Assembly: GCA_014529385.2 (NCBI GenBank)
Contig: CM043966.1
Span: forward strand, 99,081,087 to 99,145,086
Direction: 5' to 3'
DNA length: 64,000 nt
Source: Adiantum capillus-veneris
Lineage: Eukaryota; Streptophyta; Polypodiopsida; Polypodiales; Pteridaceae
In this document: piece after piece, positions 1 to 11,392 of the stretch
Layout: the number at the start of each line of letters is the position of its first letter
How positions within the stretch are numbered: position 1 is the first letter of the stretch
Program-made: the position numbers and the translations under genes
The notes under the pieces: generated by a model
Database searches by the model: none
Told to the model about the DNA's origin: nothing
What the model saw: only the letters and a program-made list of their open reading frames with translations

Positions 1-1441
1 CCACCATTGTGAAGTCAAATTCTAGCAATATAATAAACCAGCGTACGATTCTCCCTGTATTGCAGGTTTATTTACCAGATACAAAAGAGCTTGATGATAT
101 GTGAAGAACACAAATTTATTTGTGAGCAAATAATGCCAAAATTTCTTTACAGCATAAATCATTCCTAACCCTTTCCGCTCGGTGGTTGTGTAGTTCTTTT
201 CTGCACTGTTTAACTGTCGGCTCGCATAACAAACCGGAAAATCCATTGTTCCGTCTCTAGGTTGAGCCAGAATACTTCCAATGGCATATGCTGAAGCATC
301 AATGTGAACATGGAATATCTTTTTCCAATCTGGTGCTTTCAGTACAGGTGTTGATATAAGGTTTTCCTTCAGCTTTTGGAATAAAGTTTCACACTCCTCG
401 GTCCAATCGAAATTGACTAGCAAACGATACAGAGGTTGTGCGATAACCGCATACATGTATATGAATCTTTGATAATATCCGCAGTGTCCCATGAAGGATT
501 GCACTTGTTTCGCATTAGTAGGCCTGGGTAGGTCTACAATGACTTTGACTTTGTCCAGGTCTGTGGTTATGCCATTTCTTGAGACAATGTGTCCTAAGAT
601 GCGGCCTTACTTAACCATGAATACACACTTTTCCGGGTTAAGACAGATTCGATACGTCCTGCATTTTTCAAAGACCTTTTGCAAATGGTTGATATGATCC
701 TCTTGTAGAAGAGAGTGTACACAAAGATCATCCATGTAAATTTCTAAGAATATTCTTAGGTATTCCTTGAATGCGTGAGTCATTAACCTTTGGAAAGTGG
801 TTGGGGCATTAGTTAAGCCAGGGTCTCCCAAGAATGATAGGGTAGCCCTCCCCTTTGTGTGGCATGACAAAGATTTCTACCTCAACTTCTATATTGAATG
901 TTGTTACTTTGACCGCATTCACAATGCCTACGCATTTCACTCTTAAGTTATTTGCCATTTTGGCTCGGCAGGGTGCCGGCATACTCACCTCTAGACCTAG
1001 ATGGTGCATCATTTTTTCACTCATGACGCATATTTGCGCGCCACCATCTATGTAGACATTTAGGATTTGTTGCCCCTTGATGTGGGCATCCACAGTTGGT
1101 AGGATGTCGAGATCCCTCCCAGAGATAGCCCCAGCTATCCTTGGTCTTGATAACCTGGTACTCACCATCTTTGTCCATTGCCTCCTTATCCTTGGTGTGA
1201 GGTGGAGTAATTGGGGCCAAAGTTATCTTCGGGCCTTGCATCAACACATCTTGAACTAAGTCATAGGGTTTAGCATACTCACCTAGTGAGAAATCCACGA
1301 TGTCTATCTTCCGTCGCGGTTTAGCTGCTTGCTTGCTAGACTTGGATTTCCCTTTCATTTTCTCTTCTCTTTGAGAGGCTTCTTCGTGCCTGCCACGCTT
1401 CACTCCCATAGCATCCACATCTTCTCCTTTTGCTTTCCCTT
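1..1441 (-). pseudogene. Ty3/gypsy pol remnant (pro fused to RT-RNase H)
   Basis: Leftward gypsy pol fragment running off the left edge. In reading order: a lysine-rich pro N-terminus (about 1440-1170); a retropepsin-like domain with DGGA and the closing LGRPW motif (1168-809); reverse transcriptase from LTNAP through the YMDD catalytic box (870-610); and RNase H (about 600-22). RT and RNase H lie in one frame interrupted by a single TAA at 607-609. The protease end runs straight into the LTNAP motif in a different frame, so the N-terminal half of RT has been deleted, apparently at a short shared stretch near 815-830. The pro N-terminus (VKRGR, then IDIVDFSLG) resembles that of the Tat-type element at 27.8 kb, so it belongs to a related family. 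It is defunct. Confidence 0.85.
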
Positions 1442-1789
1442 TGTGCTTCTCTCAAACTGGTTCTTCTTGTAAAGAATGAGGATGCAAGAGAAATACACAA
1501 GACAAGCACAAAGCACACAGAGATGGAAAGCTTCTTCTTCTTCTTCACAGAAAAGAGAGTACAAAATGACTAAGTGCTAAAGCTGAAAAGTAGCACATAT
1601 GTACATGCGGTCACTAAGTGTGAACTCGCTAGAAGCGTACTAGGTTGGCACTATAAGTGTAGTCCAGCTGTAGAATCACTGGCAGAGATCCTCCGTGTCG
1701 GTCACCTAACACGCCAGTGAGTAAATGCCGTAAGCGGCCAAGACCCGTAGTGGATGCCAGCTCAAGGTGTAGAGCTCGACATCTCAACA
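1442..1789 (-). repeat. Probable 3' LTR of the copia element
   Basis: Read leftward, the sequence next to the polypurine tract starts TGTTGAGATG at 1789, a typical copia LTR start. A plausible CA end lies at 1442 (reading AAGCACA), giving about 348 bp. The inner boundary is well supported by the polypurine tract. The outer boundary is a guess from the TG...CA rule, because no clearly matching 5' LTR was found near 6.2 kb. Confidence 0.55.
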
Positions 1790-4700
1790 CTCCCCCTCGA
1801 GCTCTGCATGTCGCAGAGTCCAAGCATAGTCCGGAAACGTCGAAGCTTCTCAGCTCCGAGGGCCTTGGTAAAGATATCCGCTATCTGCTCCTCTGTGCTG
1901 ACGTAGACCAAGTCGATGTCGCCCGCCAACACTCGCTCTCGAACGTAGTGGTAATGGACCTCTATGTGTTTGGTCCTGGCATGGAACACTGGGTTCCTAG
2001 CCAACTGCATGCTGCTGAGGTTTTCACAATGAATGACAATCTGCTGGTCCACCTGCACTCCCAAGTCCTCAAGTAATGTGCGTAGCCAAGCTACCTCGCA
2101 CGCCGCAACTGCTGCACCTCTGTACTCGGCCTCTGTGCTCGATAAAGCAACCGTAGGCTGCTTTTTGCTGTTCCAAGTAACAGCAGCACTCCCAAAAGAG
2201 AACATGAACCCACTAGTAGATCTCCTGTCAACAATGCTACCTGCCCAATCTGCATCTGTATACCCATACAATGCTAATGGTGCATCTGCTGCATAGAACA
2301 ATGCGTAGTCAAGAGTCCCTTGCACATACCTAAGTGTGCGTCGTACTCCATCCAAATGTGGCTTCCTCGGAAGCTGCATGAACTGACTCTCCAAGCCTAC
2401 TGTGTAGCTCAAGTCTGGCCTCGTGATAGTCAAGTAGATTAGACTACCCACAATCTTCCTGTACATGTTGACATCCTCAACAACATCACCCTTCTCTACA
2501 CTCAGCTTTGCATTCACATCCAAGGGAATAGAAATTGTCTTACAATCAGCCATACCATACTTTGACAACATGTCCAAACCATATTGTCTCTGTGATAGCC
2601 ATACACCCTCTGGAGTCCTGATCACCTCAATGCGAAGAAAGTAGCGCAACTCGCCTAAATCTTTCATTTCAAACTCCTGTTTGAGAAGACCCTTCACATG
2701 GTCAATCTCCATAGCATTGTCACCAACAATAATAAGGTCATCTACATATATGGTAATGACCACAATCCCCACATCACTCTCACGTACATAGAGTGAATGA
2801 TCAGCATGAGCTCTCCTAAAACCAATACTGACAAGATACTTGGCAATCCTGTCATACCATGCTCTAGAGCCCTGCTTCAAACCATACAAAGCTTTGAGAA
2901 GTCTGCATACATAATCTGGGTAACCTGGATCGACATAACCAGGTGGCTGATCCATATACACTTCCTCTTGCAACTCACCATTCAAGAATGCATTCTTTAC
3001 ATTCATTTGATGCATAAGCCATCCTCTAGATGCATCCACTGCTATGACAGCTCTCACAGTCGTCATCTTTGCCACTGGAGCAAAGGTCTCCTCATAGTCT
3101 ATGCCATACGTCTGTGCATAACCCTTTGCGACCAGCCTTGCCTTGTGACGCTCAATGTTACCATCAGCCTTATGCTTGGTTTTATACACCCATTTACAGC
3201 CAATAGCTTTCTTGCCACTTGGCAATGGCACCAACTCCCATGTGTCGTTTGCTTCCAATGCAGCCATCTCTTCATTCATTGCATCATCCCAATGCACATT
3301 TCCAACTGCATCCTCAAAACATGTGGGCTCCACATCCTGTATCACCTTAGCCATGTAGGCTTGGTGATGCGCTAGATACCCATCATAAGTCAATTTTTGA
3401 ACTGGATTTTTGACTCTGTTAGATCTGTGCAGTCCTGGGTCACTCCTTTGACGTCTAGCATCTTCTTGTACTTTCCTTACACCAGGTGTCCTGACAGCCG
3501 GAATTCCAAATTCCTCATCAAGACTTTGTTCAGAACCATCTAAATCCATGTTTACATGTGAAAAACCTGATGATGCATCAACCATAAGGGAAGGTTCATC
3601 AACCTTTTCCTTTCCTTTTCGTGATACATTCCCTGTACCTGCTGGTGGAGTAACCTGGGTACGTAGTCTACCATTCCATGGCTTCTCAATAGAGCCACGA
3701 GAAGAGGACTCTTGTGGTCCACTCAAAACCTGTGACTGTGGCCTCACATTTTGTACAACCACATCATCTTTTACATCAGCCCCAATAGTGCCATGTGCAT
3801 TACTGTACCAGCTGCTCATCTCATCAAAGACTACATCTCTGCTCACTCGTAATTCTCGTGTAATAGGATTGTAGCACCTGTACCCCTTTTGTTCAAGGGA
3901 ATATCCCACAAGAATACATTTCTCTGCTTTAGGATCCAATTTCCTACGCAACTCATCTGGTACATGCACGTAAGCTATGCAGCCAAACACTTTCAAGTGT
4001 GCCAAATCAGGCTTTGTACCTGTAAACTTTTCCTCAGGTGTTACATCATGCACCGCAGCTGTAGGTGTCATGTTCATAATGTACACAGCTGTATTTACGG
4101 CTTCAGCCCAGAAATGATGAGGCATGTTCTTCTCATTCATCAATGCACGTGCAACCTCTGCAATGTGCCTGTTTTTCCTTTCTGTGACCCCATTCTGTTG
4201 TGGAGTATATATGCATGTAAACTGCCTACGTATACCATGCATTCGCAGAAAATCTGAAAAATCATTGGAGAAGTACTCTCCCCCTCCATCTGACCTCAAT
4301 GTCTTGATTTGCATATCTGTCTCCTTCTCAATCATGACTTTGAAGTCTTGAAAGTGACCAAACACTTCACTTTTGTTACGCATGAAGTAGACCCATACTT
4401 TCCTTGTATGGTCATCAATGAAAGAGACATAATACCTGCAACCATGTATACTTGCAGTATTGGTTGGACCCCAAACATCTGTATGCACCACCTCAAGTGG
4501 CTTTTTACATACATTGCGCTCATGTGGAAATGAGCCCTTTGATTGTTTTCCAAACTGGCATGCTGCACACACTTTATGCATACCATCCACCTTGAATTTG
4601 GGCAAACCTTTTACAATCTGTTTTGATTGCATGCTGCGCAATCTCTGCTCATTGACATGGCCAATGCGTTTGTGTCAAATGCCAACATCAGCCACAACAC

Positions 4701-6111
4701 CTGTCCCCTGTGCAAATAATGCAGCTTTTACCTCAGGCATGTCTACATTCAGTGTAAACATTCTGCCCACACATTTTCCCTCTGTGATCAGCTTACAGCC
4801 ATTCTGGAAATCTTCTACATAACAGCCATTTGGATTGAAGCGAACCTGCAAACCCTGCTCAACCATTAGTCCAACAGAAACAAGATTCTTTGTAATGTTT
4901 GGGACATGAAGTACATCTGCTAAGTACTTTGATTTCCCACTCTTCGTATTTAGAGGTATGTCCCCTACATGAGCAATGGGGTGAGTTGTGTCATCTCCTC
5001 TTTGCACATAGCCTGACACATCTGGTTTGTGCATATCTCTAAACCACTCTCCACGAGACGTCATGTGATTAGAGGCACCTGAATCCACATACCAAACATC
5101 ACCTTGGGTGGAATTTTCTGCTGTCATTGTATTCATTACATGCTACATAACAAACATGCGCTCGTTTTTGATGTCATCTGCATCTCTGCTAGTAGATGCA
5201 TAGTTGCCCTGTTCTCTCTTTCCACTTGCTTTTCCCTTTGGACAGTCACGTGACATGTGGCCTCTTTCACCACAAGTCCAACATTCTCTGCTATCTGGAG
5301 TATGTTGCTGCCTGCTTGATCCTGCACCACGACCTCTTTGACTCCCCCTGCCTTGAGACTGGTTTCCCCTGCCACCTGTATTGTTTTGATTTGATTGGCC
5401 TTCCAGAAATTGGCCCCTGCAACCCCTTGGGCCTCGACCACGACCTCTACCTCTACCTCTGTTGGAGTTAGAATAGAAGGCCTGTTCATAATTATTTCTG
5501 CCATGAGAAGAAGATGTGTCAAGGTTCTTCTCCTCAAGAATAAGCATAGAAATCAAATCTTGGAACACGGGGATGTCGTCTCTTGTATTCATGGAAGACC
5601 TAAAATGTACATACTCATCTCCTGGACCATCCAAGCATGCACGGACAATGTCATCGTCTTCCACTGAGACTTTAATAGATCCAAGAGCCTCAATGATACT
5701 CTTGATCTTCAAGGCATAATCATTGATTAAGAGGTTGTTCCTCTTAACCTGATTTAGCTCCGACTTTAGTTGAAGCTTCCTGGCCTTGGTGTTCACCTCG
5801 AACACTCTGCCTAAGTTTCTCCATGCAATGGCGGGGGTTTCAGCATCCTGTAGATAGCCCATCATGCCATCTGTGATGCTCATAGAAAGCCAATACATCA
5901 CTTTGCTCTGGCCTTGTTGCCAGTCCCTCAAAGCTTTCCTTTGTTCTGCTGTAGCATTTGCCTCGGGAATCTCTGGTTCCTTTTCATTGTCTCCTTCTAC
6001 ATAGTCCCAATAACCTTTTCCTTTTCGAAAATTTGTTATTCTGAACTTCCATGCAGGGTAGTTATTTTTCTCAAGCTTCTCAGTAACAATCTGACTGAAA
6101 CCGTCAGACAT
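1762..6111 (-). pseudogene. Ty1/copia gag-pol polyprotein, two stop codons
   Basis: A single 1450-codon leftward frame encodes a complete copia polyprotein. Gag comes first, with a CCHC zinc knuckle (CWTCGERGHMSRDC, residues 277-290). Then come protease with VDSGAS near residue 343, the integrase zinc finger and core (HTDVWGP, D near residue 545, then a PQQNGVTERKN segment), reverse transcriptase (IYVDDLI), and RNase H ending in TKHIEVHYH and ADIFTKAL. Two nonsense codons break it: TAG at 5143-5145 between gag and protease, and TGA at 4675-4677 in the GAG-pre-integrase segment, where relatives have tryptophan. No frameshift is seen, so it decayed recently by point mutation. It would make reverse transcriptase and integrase for its own mobility if intact. 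Confidence 0.93.
1790..1800 (-). other. Polypurine tract of the copia element
   Basis: On the minus strand the bases before the LTR read TCGAGGGGGAG, the purine run that primes plus-strand DNA synthesis in copia elements. It sits inside the last codons of the polyprotein frame, which ends 28 bases further on within the LTR. Confidence 0.75.
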
Positions 6112-6167
6112 CTTGAAGCACTAAGACAAAATAGCTGCAATCTGCAAAAACCTGCAAATCTGTTGAA

Positions 6168-6184
6168 CCTGCTATCGTGGTACC
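6168..6184 (-). other. Degenerate tRNA-iMet-like primer binding site
   Basis: Read leftward the bases are GGTACCACGATAGCAGG, resembling the copia primer site TGGTATCAGAGC plus AGG with small insertions. It lies 57 bases before the gag start, where a primer site belongs. A 5' LTR would therefore end at about 6185. The adjacent TGTAACGCTTTCTACACTC weakly matches the end of the 3' LTR, but the pair is too diverged to call. Confidence 0.4.
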
Positions 6185-6326
6185 TGTAACGCTTTCTACA
6201 CTCAACGAGTGTCCACAATCAAGCGTACATACAATCACTGTACTGGTCATGGTAAAGCGAACAAGGGGCACCACCTAGCTTTGAGCGGCTAGGACGCAGA
6301 CAACGGTGATTTGAAATATCATGAAT

Positions 6327-6330
<4 letters not shown>

Positions 6331-6373
<43 letters not shown>

Positions 6374-6385
6374 AAAGAGAGAGAA

Positions 6386-6432
<47 letters not shown>
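6331..6432. repeat. Compound (CA)n-(GA)n microsatellite
   Basis: Forty bases of pure CA repeat pass directly into about 62 bases of GA repeat with a few AAAG interruptions. It may lie inside the diverged 5' LTR of the copia element. Confidence 0.95.
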
Positions 6433-6435
<3 letters not shown>

Positions 6436-7254
6436 GAGAGAATAGACACGTGATGAAAACCCTCGGGGGTGTGAGGGAGAATTATTCTCTTGCCATATTT
6501 ACAGCAACCTTATTTCCAGCGAGGTGGCACATCATGGTGATAGAGAGATAGAGGGAGAGATAGTGAACCTACTTGGTGCATTCTCTAAAGATGACTCATT
6601 GACATGAAACCTTGCTAACATGAGTGTGTGTGGATCGACCGTTGGAGTCAAGATGTGGACATAGCTTCCTTTACATCATACAATTCCCGAAGCAACCCAC
6701 TACGCTAAGTCCCCTCTCTTGTGATGCAAATGTTGCCAATTCCTCCCACCAAAATACTACCAAGTGCTGACCTCTCATGAACTTGCCCCAACCCCCGATA
6801 GTGACCTCTTAGTGCTTTTTTAGATTAGGATAATTTGGTGTGATTAGGGTAATCTAATCAAGGAAGACAAAGGAAGGTGGTGGGCCCTGGGTGGTTGACC
6901 CTTTCTTTGTCTTGGGAAATATTATAAGGAAAAAGGTGGGCCTTTGTGACCATCACCTAGAGAGATGAGAATTTACACGTTTGGGATTTTTTACAAGATT
7001 TGGTTGAAACTGGGAAAAATTATGATAATAACCTACGGTTTACTGAAGAGGGCATCGTGGACGTGATGCCGGTGAATAGCAGCTTCGCTGGTGCGTCGCT
7101 GTAGCACGTTCGTCACTTCGGGGTCGGTCCAGACATGCCTTCAGCACCTTTGCTCGTTTCGGTGTCGGTGTTGCGTAATTTAAGTCGTCCTCCTTCTTGT
7201 CGATGGCATTGTTGCCATTGAATCCTTTGTTTTTTTGTATTTTATTGGTGTGTG
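6433..7254. other. Unassigned non-coding stretch
   Basis: No open frame, domain or clear repeat was recognised. It may hold the outer part of the copia 5' LTR and its flank. GC content rises near 7040-7200. Confidence 0.5.
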
Positions 7255-7603
7255 TATATATGCATGTGTGTGTGTGTGTGTGTGTATGTATGAGTGGGTA
7301 AGCGTGTGTGTGTGTGTGTATATATATGTGTGTGCACGAGCGTGTGTGGGAACGAGGGGGGGGGGGGGGGTATATTATGTATATACATAAATATATATAT
7401 ATTTTTTATATATATTTTTCGATGACTTACTACTGGCGATGCAGAGACGAGGAGAGAGATGGAGTGAGAGAGAGAGAGAGAGAGTGTGTGCGCGAGTGTG
7501 TGTGTGTGTGTGTAATGGGAATGAAGTGTGTGTGTGTGTGTGTGTGTGTGTGCATGTGTGTGTGTGTGTTTATTTACCCTACGCATGGCTCGGGTGCGGT
7601 GCG

Positions 7604-7673
<70 letters not shown>

Positions 7674-8033
7674 ATTGGGCCAGTATGCGTTGGGGGTGAG
7701 TGGGTAAGGGTGGGTTGGGTATGTGTGTGATAGAGAGAGAGTTTGTGTTGATGCGGCGCCTGCACAGGCTGAAGACAAAGAGAGTGAGAGGATAGAGAGC
7801 GGCTGCTTGCGGGCTGAGTGGGTGAGCACAGTGTGAGCGAGGGAGAGGACGAGGTGAGTGGCGAGGGAGGTTGCGAATGGATAGGGTGTGGGTGTGTGTG
7901 GCATTCTTCCACTGCACCCGCATGGGCTAGGTCCGAGGCGAGGGAGAGCATGGCATAGGCAGGCACATCCAATAGAGGGTGCAAACAGGGGGGGAGGGGT
8001 TTTAGTCAACGACATTGGGGGGGTTTAGGCGTT

Positions 8034-8096
<63 letters not shown>

Positions 8097-8211
8097 CCTT
8101 AAAGGCGGGTTCCCACCGTGGGGAAAAAGAGAGTGAGAGTGTGTGAGGTGAGTGGGATAGGGGGGGGGGGAGAGAGAGAGAGAGAGAGGGTGTGGGTGGC
8201 TGTGTAGGAAA

Positions 8212-8259
<48 letters not shown>

Positions 8260-8408
8260 GGGGGGGGGGATAGGGGGAGGGGGGTGTTAGGCTGGTGGTC
8301 CGCCAAAGTTGGGTAAGAAAACAGGGGGGGTATAAGGCTGAAGGGGTGTGGATGAGAGGGGAGATGGGGGTATAATATGGCGGCCCGCTAGGGCTAGGAT
8401 GTGGACGA

Positions 8409-8477
<69 letters not shown>

Positions 8478-8650
8478 TTGAAAGAGAGAGAGAGGGAGTA
8501 TACAATATCCATGGCGGCCCGCCGGAGGGTGTGACAAGAGATATCTCATCTTATGCGCCCACTGGGCCAGGTGATGCAGCAGTAGAGTAAGTGAGAGAGA
8601 GAGAATTGGCGGAGCTGAGCAGTAGAGAGAGAGAGTCCATCTTTTGGCGA
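7255..8650. repeat. Interrupted (GA)n/(GT)n/(G)n low-complexity cluster
   Basis: Long GA tracts (about 7607-7668, 8033-8092, 8171-8188, 8219-8248, 8410-8473), GT tracts (7264-7284, 7498-7570) and G runs (7358-7370, 8248-8269) alternate with short unique spacers. Several spacers end with a related G+C-rich motif of the form GGCGGCCCGC or GGTCCGCC. Long open frames here are artefacts of dinucleotide repeats and no coding call is made. Confidence 0.9.
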
Positions 8651-8778
8651 TAATGGAGAGGTGTGGCCAAATTGGTGGCGCCCCGCTAGTGGTTAAACCT
8701 AGAGGGGTGGTAAATGGTAAATAACTTCCCTTTTTTGTTTTTTTTTCTTTGGTGATATGCACTCCCCTTCTTAGGGTA

Positions 8779-9793
8779 TGGTTCTCGCGGTCGCGGTTTC
8801 AAAAACCGGCCCCGTCAATGTCATCCTCTTTAGCTTTGTGACTTCTACAACATTCACATTTGGGTCACGCAAAGGTGGCATTCCCTCCACTCCTCATGGT
8901 GGAGGTCGAGCATCATTTGGTCTCTGCAAAAGAACAGGTTGTTGGCTAGTGCCTTCAGCTGCATTCATCACTGTATAATTCAAGCTAGGCCTCCCTAGCT
9001 TCCCACGGGGCCAAGGACAATTATACATCAGATGCCCAGATCCTCCGCAATTCCAACATTGCAAGACTCTCCTAGATTGTGTCTCTTGCTCTTCTGACTT
9101 CTTTGCTTGTCCCTTTGGACCTATAGCTTGTGCAAGTTGAATTGGCAAGTTGCTTAAAGATTCATTTAACTTCTCAATCACTTCAGTCGTTACCTCAAGA
9201 AGCTCCCAAGATGTTGATGCTTGTGAATTACCTTTGGGTCTAATACCTTCAATTGGAACCTCTCCCCTTAGGCAGTTGAGTTTCCTATACGTCTTGGAAG
9301 CTCTAGTTTCAGCTGCATCATAGGTGGCAGGTGCACCCGCCTCCACCTTTACCTTAAAATCGGGAAAGAGTCTAGCTATGAACCTCTCCTTCTTTAGAAA
9401 TTCTGCATCATAATTAGGGTTAGCAGCATTTCCTATCCATAGAGACCAAAGATGTAGAAACTCTTGCTTATACAAGTAGTAGTCATCTAAGTCTTTTTGC
9501 TTATGAGAAACAATGTCTTGCCATAGTTTTTGAGAGTTTTGGGGATCAAAGAAGTGTCCCTTGAAATGATTCACAACTTTTGTGTAATTCCCCTTAACTT
9601 CCTCAGGCAAAGAGTCAAACCAAGTGCTAGCATCTTTCCTAAGGACCACCTCAAACATTTCTACACGTTCTTGATCAGTTACTATCCTCTTGATACGACA
9701 AGACATCTTAAAATTTGCTAAAAATAATTTTGCATCCTCCCCAAGCTATCCAAAGAATAAGGGGTAGCCACTCATTTGCCTACTTGTATCCAT
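8779..9793 (-). pseudogene. Tat-type gypsy gag and start of pro
   Basis: Leftward copy of the gag found intact at 26848-27753. The capsid domain (FEVVLRKDASTWFDSLPEE and onward) and one CCHC knuckle (CWNCGGSGHLMYNC) are clear. Homology sets the start at the ATG at 9791-9793. An in-frame TAG at 9746-9748 (codon 16) follows, so only an internal start could make protein. Gag ends with TGA at 8894-8896. The next stretch to about 8779 matches the beginning of pro (DPNVNVVEVTK) and then stops at low-complexity DNA. The rest of pol is missing here; the fragment at 1-1441 overlaps this end by only about a dozen codons, so the two need not be halves of one element. Confidence 0.85.
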
Positions 9794-9838
9794 GTTTCAA
9801 GAAAAAGAACCCGAAGCTAATTGCACTCATAAAATTGG

Positions 9839-9893
9839 TTTTTTCTTTTCTTTTTCTTTTTCTTTTTCTTTTTCTTTTTCTTTTTCTTTTTTT
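9839..9893. repeat. (TTTTTC)n hexamer tract
   Basis: About nine tandem hexamers of TTTTTC in the short leader between ORF A and gag of the leftward Tat-type element. The B, C and D frames present at this position in the 25.2 kb copy are absent. Confidence 0.9.
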
Positions 9894-9904
9894 AAAATCA
9901 CAAT

Positions 9905-10117
9905 TCAAAGTAGAATGAAAATGTATACATCAAAGCTTAGATCGTAGTAACCCAATGGCAAAATGAACGGATTGGCTGAGGCATTGATAGCTGCTACTTG
10001 CCTAGGTCCAAACATACGACGGAAAACAAGCTGGAATTGTAACTTTGTACCAACTATTACATGCACATCTTGCCTAGCCAAAGTAATGAATGTACGATAG
10101 AAGTCCTCTTGATTCAT
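9905..10117 (-). CDS. Accessory ORF A (70 aa) of leftward Tat element
   Basis: Function unknown. It is an ATG-started frame of exactly 70 codons, intact, lying between LTR and gag. By hand alignment it matches ORF A at 25260-25472 in 47 of 70 residues and shares with it MN.ED.Y, TKLQFQ, INAS.NPFILPL and DVYIF.L. Three copies in the window keep exactly 70 residues while the sequence has drifted, which argues for selection on the protein. The C-terminus is hydrophobic and no signal peptide or known domain is evident. In this copy gag follows about 110 bases downstream, without B, C or D. Ogre/Tat elements are known to carry an extra ORF before gag, and A occupies that position. Confidence 0.65.
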   Translation of the reverse strand: MNQEDFYRTFITLARQDVHVIVGTKLQFQLVFRRMFGPRQVAAINASANPFILPLGYYDLSFDVYIFILL

Positions 10118-10349
10118 TAACCTAGCTAATACAAGATAAAAACATGCAATAAGAAAACAACCTTTAATGAACGAGTTACCTTAAGGAACTAAGTGAGTTT
10201 GCCAAACCAAATTGCAAGAGAAGTGTGAGCCTTTGGAAAACAATTGCACCCAAGCTATCAATTTATTTATTTTGGAGTAGATACAATAATGATGGAAGGA
10301 GTATAATTTACTCACACTCACTCACAAACTCAAACTAGCTCAAGCTTGT

Positions 10350-10375
10350 CTATACACCAAGGTGATGGTGTATAG
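10350..10375. other. Hairpin-forming inverted repeat in LTR
   Basis: Perfect 10-base arms (CTATACACCA and TGGTGTATAG) around a 6-base loop. It lies about 110 bases downstream of the leftward TATA box, so it would fold near the 5' end of the retrotransposon RNA. Confidence 0.7.
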
Positions 10376-10480
10376 AGAGCTAGCTCGCTCTTCTTACAAC
10401 TAAGATAGAGACTAGAGTGTGACATGCTCAATGTAGTGTGCAATAGTGTGGAGATCAATTTTTCAAAGATGAATGGACTG

Positions 10481-10488
10481 TATTTATA
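10481..10488 (-). promoter_or_regulatory. TATA box of leftward Tat-type LTR
   Basis: Minus strand reads CCTATAAATACAG, a strong plant TATA box in the expected part of the LTR. Transcription would run leftward through ORF A and gag. Confidence 0.6.
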
Positions 10489-10801
10489 GGTTTCTGGGAT
10501 CCTTGATTAGGATTAGACCTAATCAATTTTATTGTCAATATAAAAGATTATAAAATATTTTTTATTTTCAAAATGAGTGTGGGTCTTCCTTATCCCTTGA
10601 GTCACATGGATGTGGGCTCAAGGGGAAAATTTATTGAGAGTGAAAGGAGAGAGAGGTGAGTAAGTTGGAGGTGCCTACTCTAGTAGATAGTAGAGGGTGC
10701 AATTTACAAGGGTTAGTCGTTAGTGTTAGTAGTTTGTAGCTAGTTGGATGGGTTAAAATTACATGGCTTATGCACTCAAGGTGCATTAGATGACTTATAA
10801 A

Positions 10802-10806
10802 ATGAT
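10802..10806. other. Target-site duplication ATGAT, left copy
   Basis: The five bases directly before the 5' LTR are ATGAT, identical to 19766-19770 after the 3' LTR. A 5-bp duplication is the integrase signature of gypsy-type insertion. Confidence 0.93.
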
Positions 10807-11099
10807 TGTTAACCCTCACGGCTCACGGACACCCCATCACCTACGACGGACGTGTATTATGTATTTGGTAGAGTCAGGTACCGGGCTTGTCGGACCAATA
10901 GGAAAAGGGTAAGAGTGATCGCCGATGAGAGGCGCACTCTAACACGAACATGCTAGGGTTAGTTGGCTAAGCATGGACGCCCAAGTGTGAATGGGGTGAG
11001 CTTATAAAAGCCAACTAAACCTAATTTTTACTCATTCTCTCATTTGTGCAATAGAAGAGTGCTCTTGCTCCATCTCCATCTTCTTCTTCTTCACCTCCT

Positions 11100-11137
<38 letters not shown>

Positions 11138-11388
11138 GGAGAGTGTGTGTGCGATCGAGCATTACGAAGGCACGACGGCGGCGAGGCGGTTGAGCGCGGC
11201 ACGACTGCAGCTTCTTCTTCATCGCGGCGAAGAATCCACCACGAAGGCGAGCGTAGAGCGGTGAGTGACACACCCTTTGCTCTCTTGAGCTTGCTAGTTT
11301 AGGCTTGTTGTGCGCTTGGAGCCGTTTGTGGCTCGCACACGGTGTATTGGCAAGTCCCTTGCTTCGACAGTGCGGCAAGGAGCGCACA
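10807..11388 (+). repeat. 5' LTR of the TR-GAG-like element
   Basis: 582 bp, starts TGTTAACCC and ends GCGCACA. It contains a TATA box and a short (GT)n(GA)n tract in the transcribed part. The tract is shorter than in the 3' LTR, which is the main length difference between the two. Confidence 0.95.
11002..11009 (+). promoter_or_regulatory. TATA box in 5' LTR
   Basis: TTATAAAA in the context GCTTATAAAAGCC. The 3' LTR has ATATAAAA at the same place because of a small indel. It defines the U3/R region and would start the genomic RNA about 30 bases downstream. Confidence 0.75.
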
Positions 11389-11392
11389 TTTT

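Larger units (their letters stand above)
10130..10806 (-). repeat. LTR (3' portion) of leftward Tat-type element
   Basis: Read leftward this is the promoter-proximal U3, R and U5 part of a long LTR. It holds a TATA box and a CTAACACTAAC...CACCTCC segment shared with the LTR at 24.0 kb. It is separated from its other part (19766-21186) by the insertion at 10807-19765. The inner end near 10130 is approximate because no primer site is recognisable. Confidence 0.65.

Noticed and set aside
1717-4822. Rightward frames of 60-192 codons across the copia element
   Set aside because: Antisense shadows of the polyprotein.
6185-6540. Complete 5' LTR of the copia element
   Set aside because: Only about 20 bases next to the primer site resemble the 3' LTR end; the rest does not align by eye and the outer boundary is undefined.
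7242-8762. Long open frames on both strands (up to about 257 codons)
   Set aside because: They are translations of (GA)n and (GT)n repeats (Leu-Ser, Arg-Glu, Thr-His, Cys-Val runs) and follow tract boundaries.
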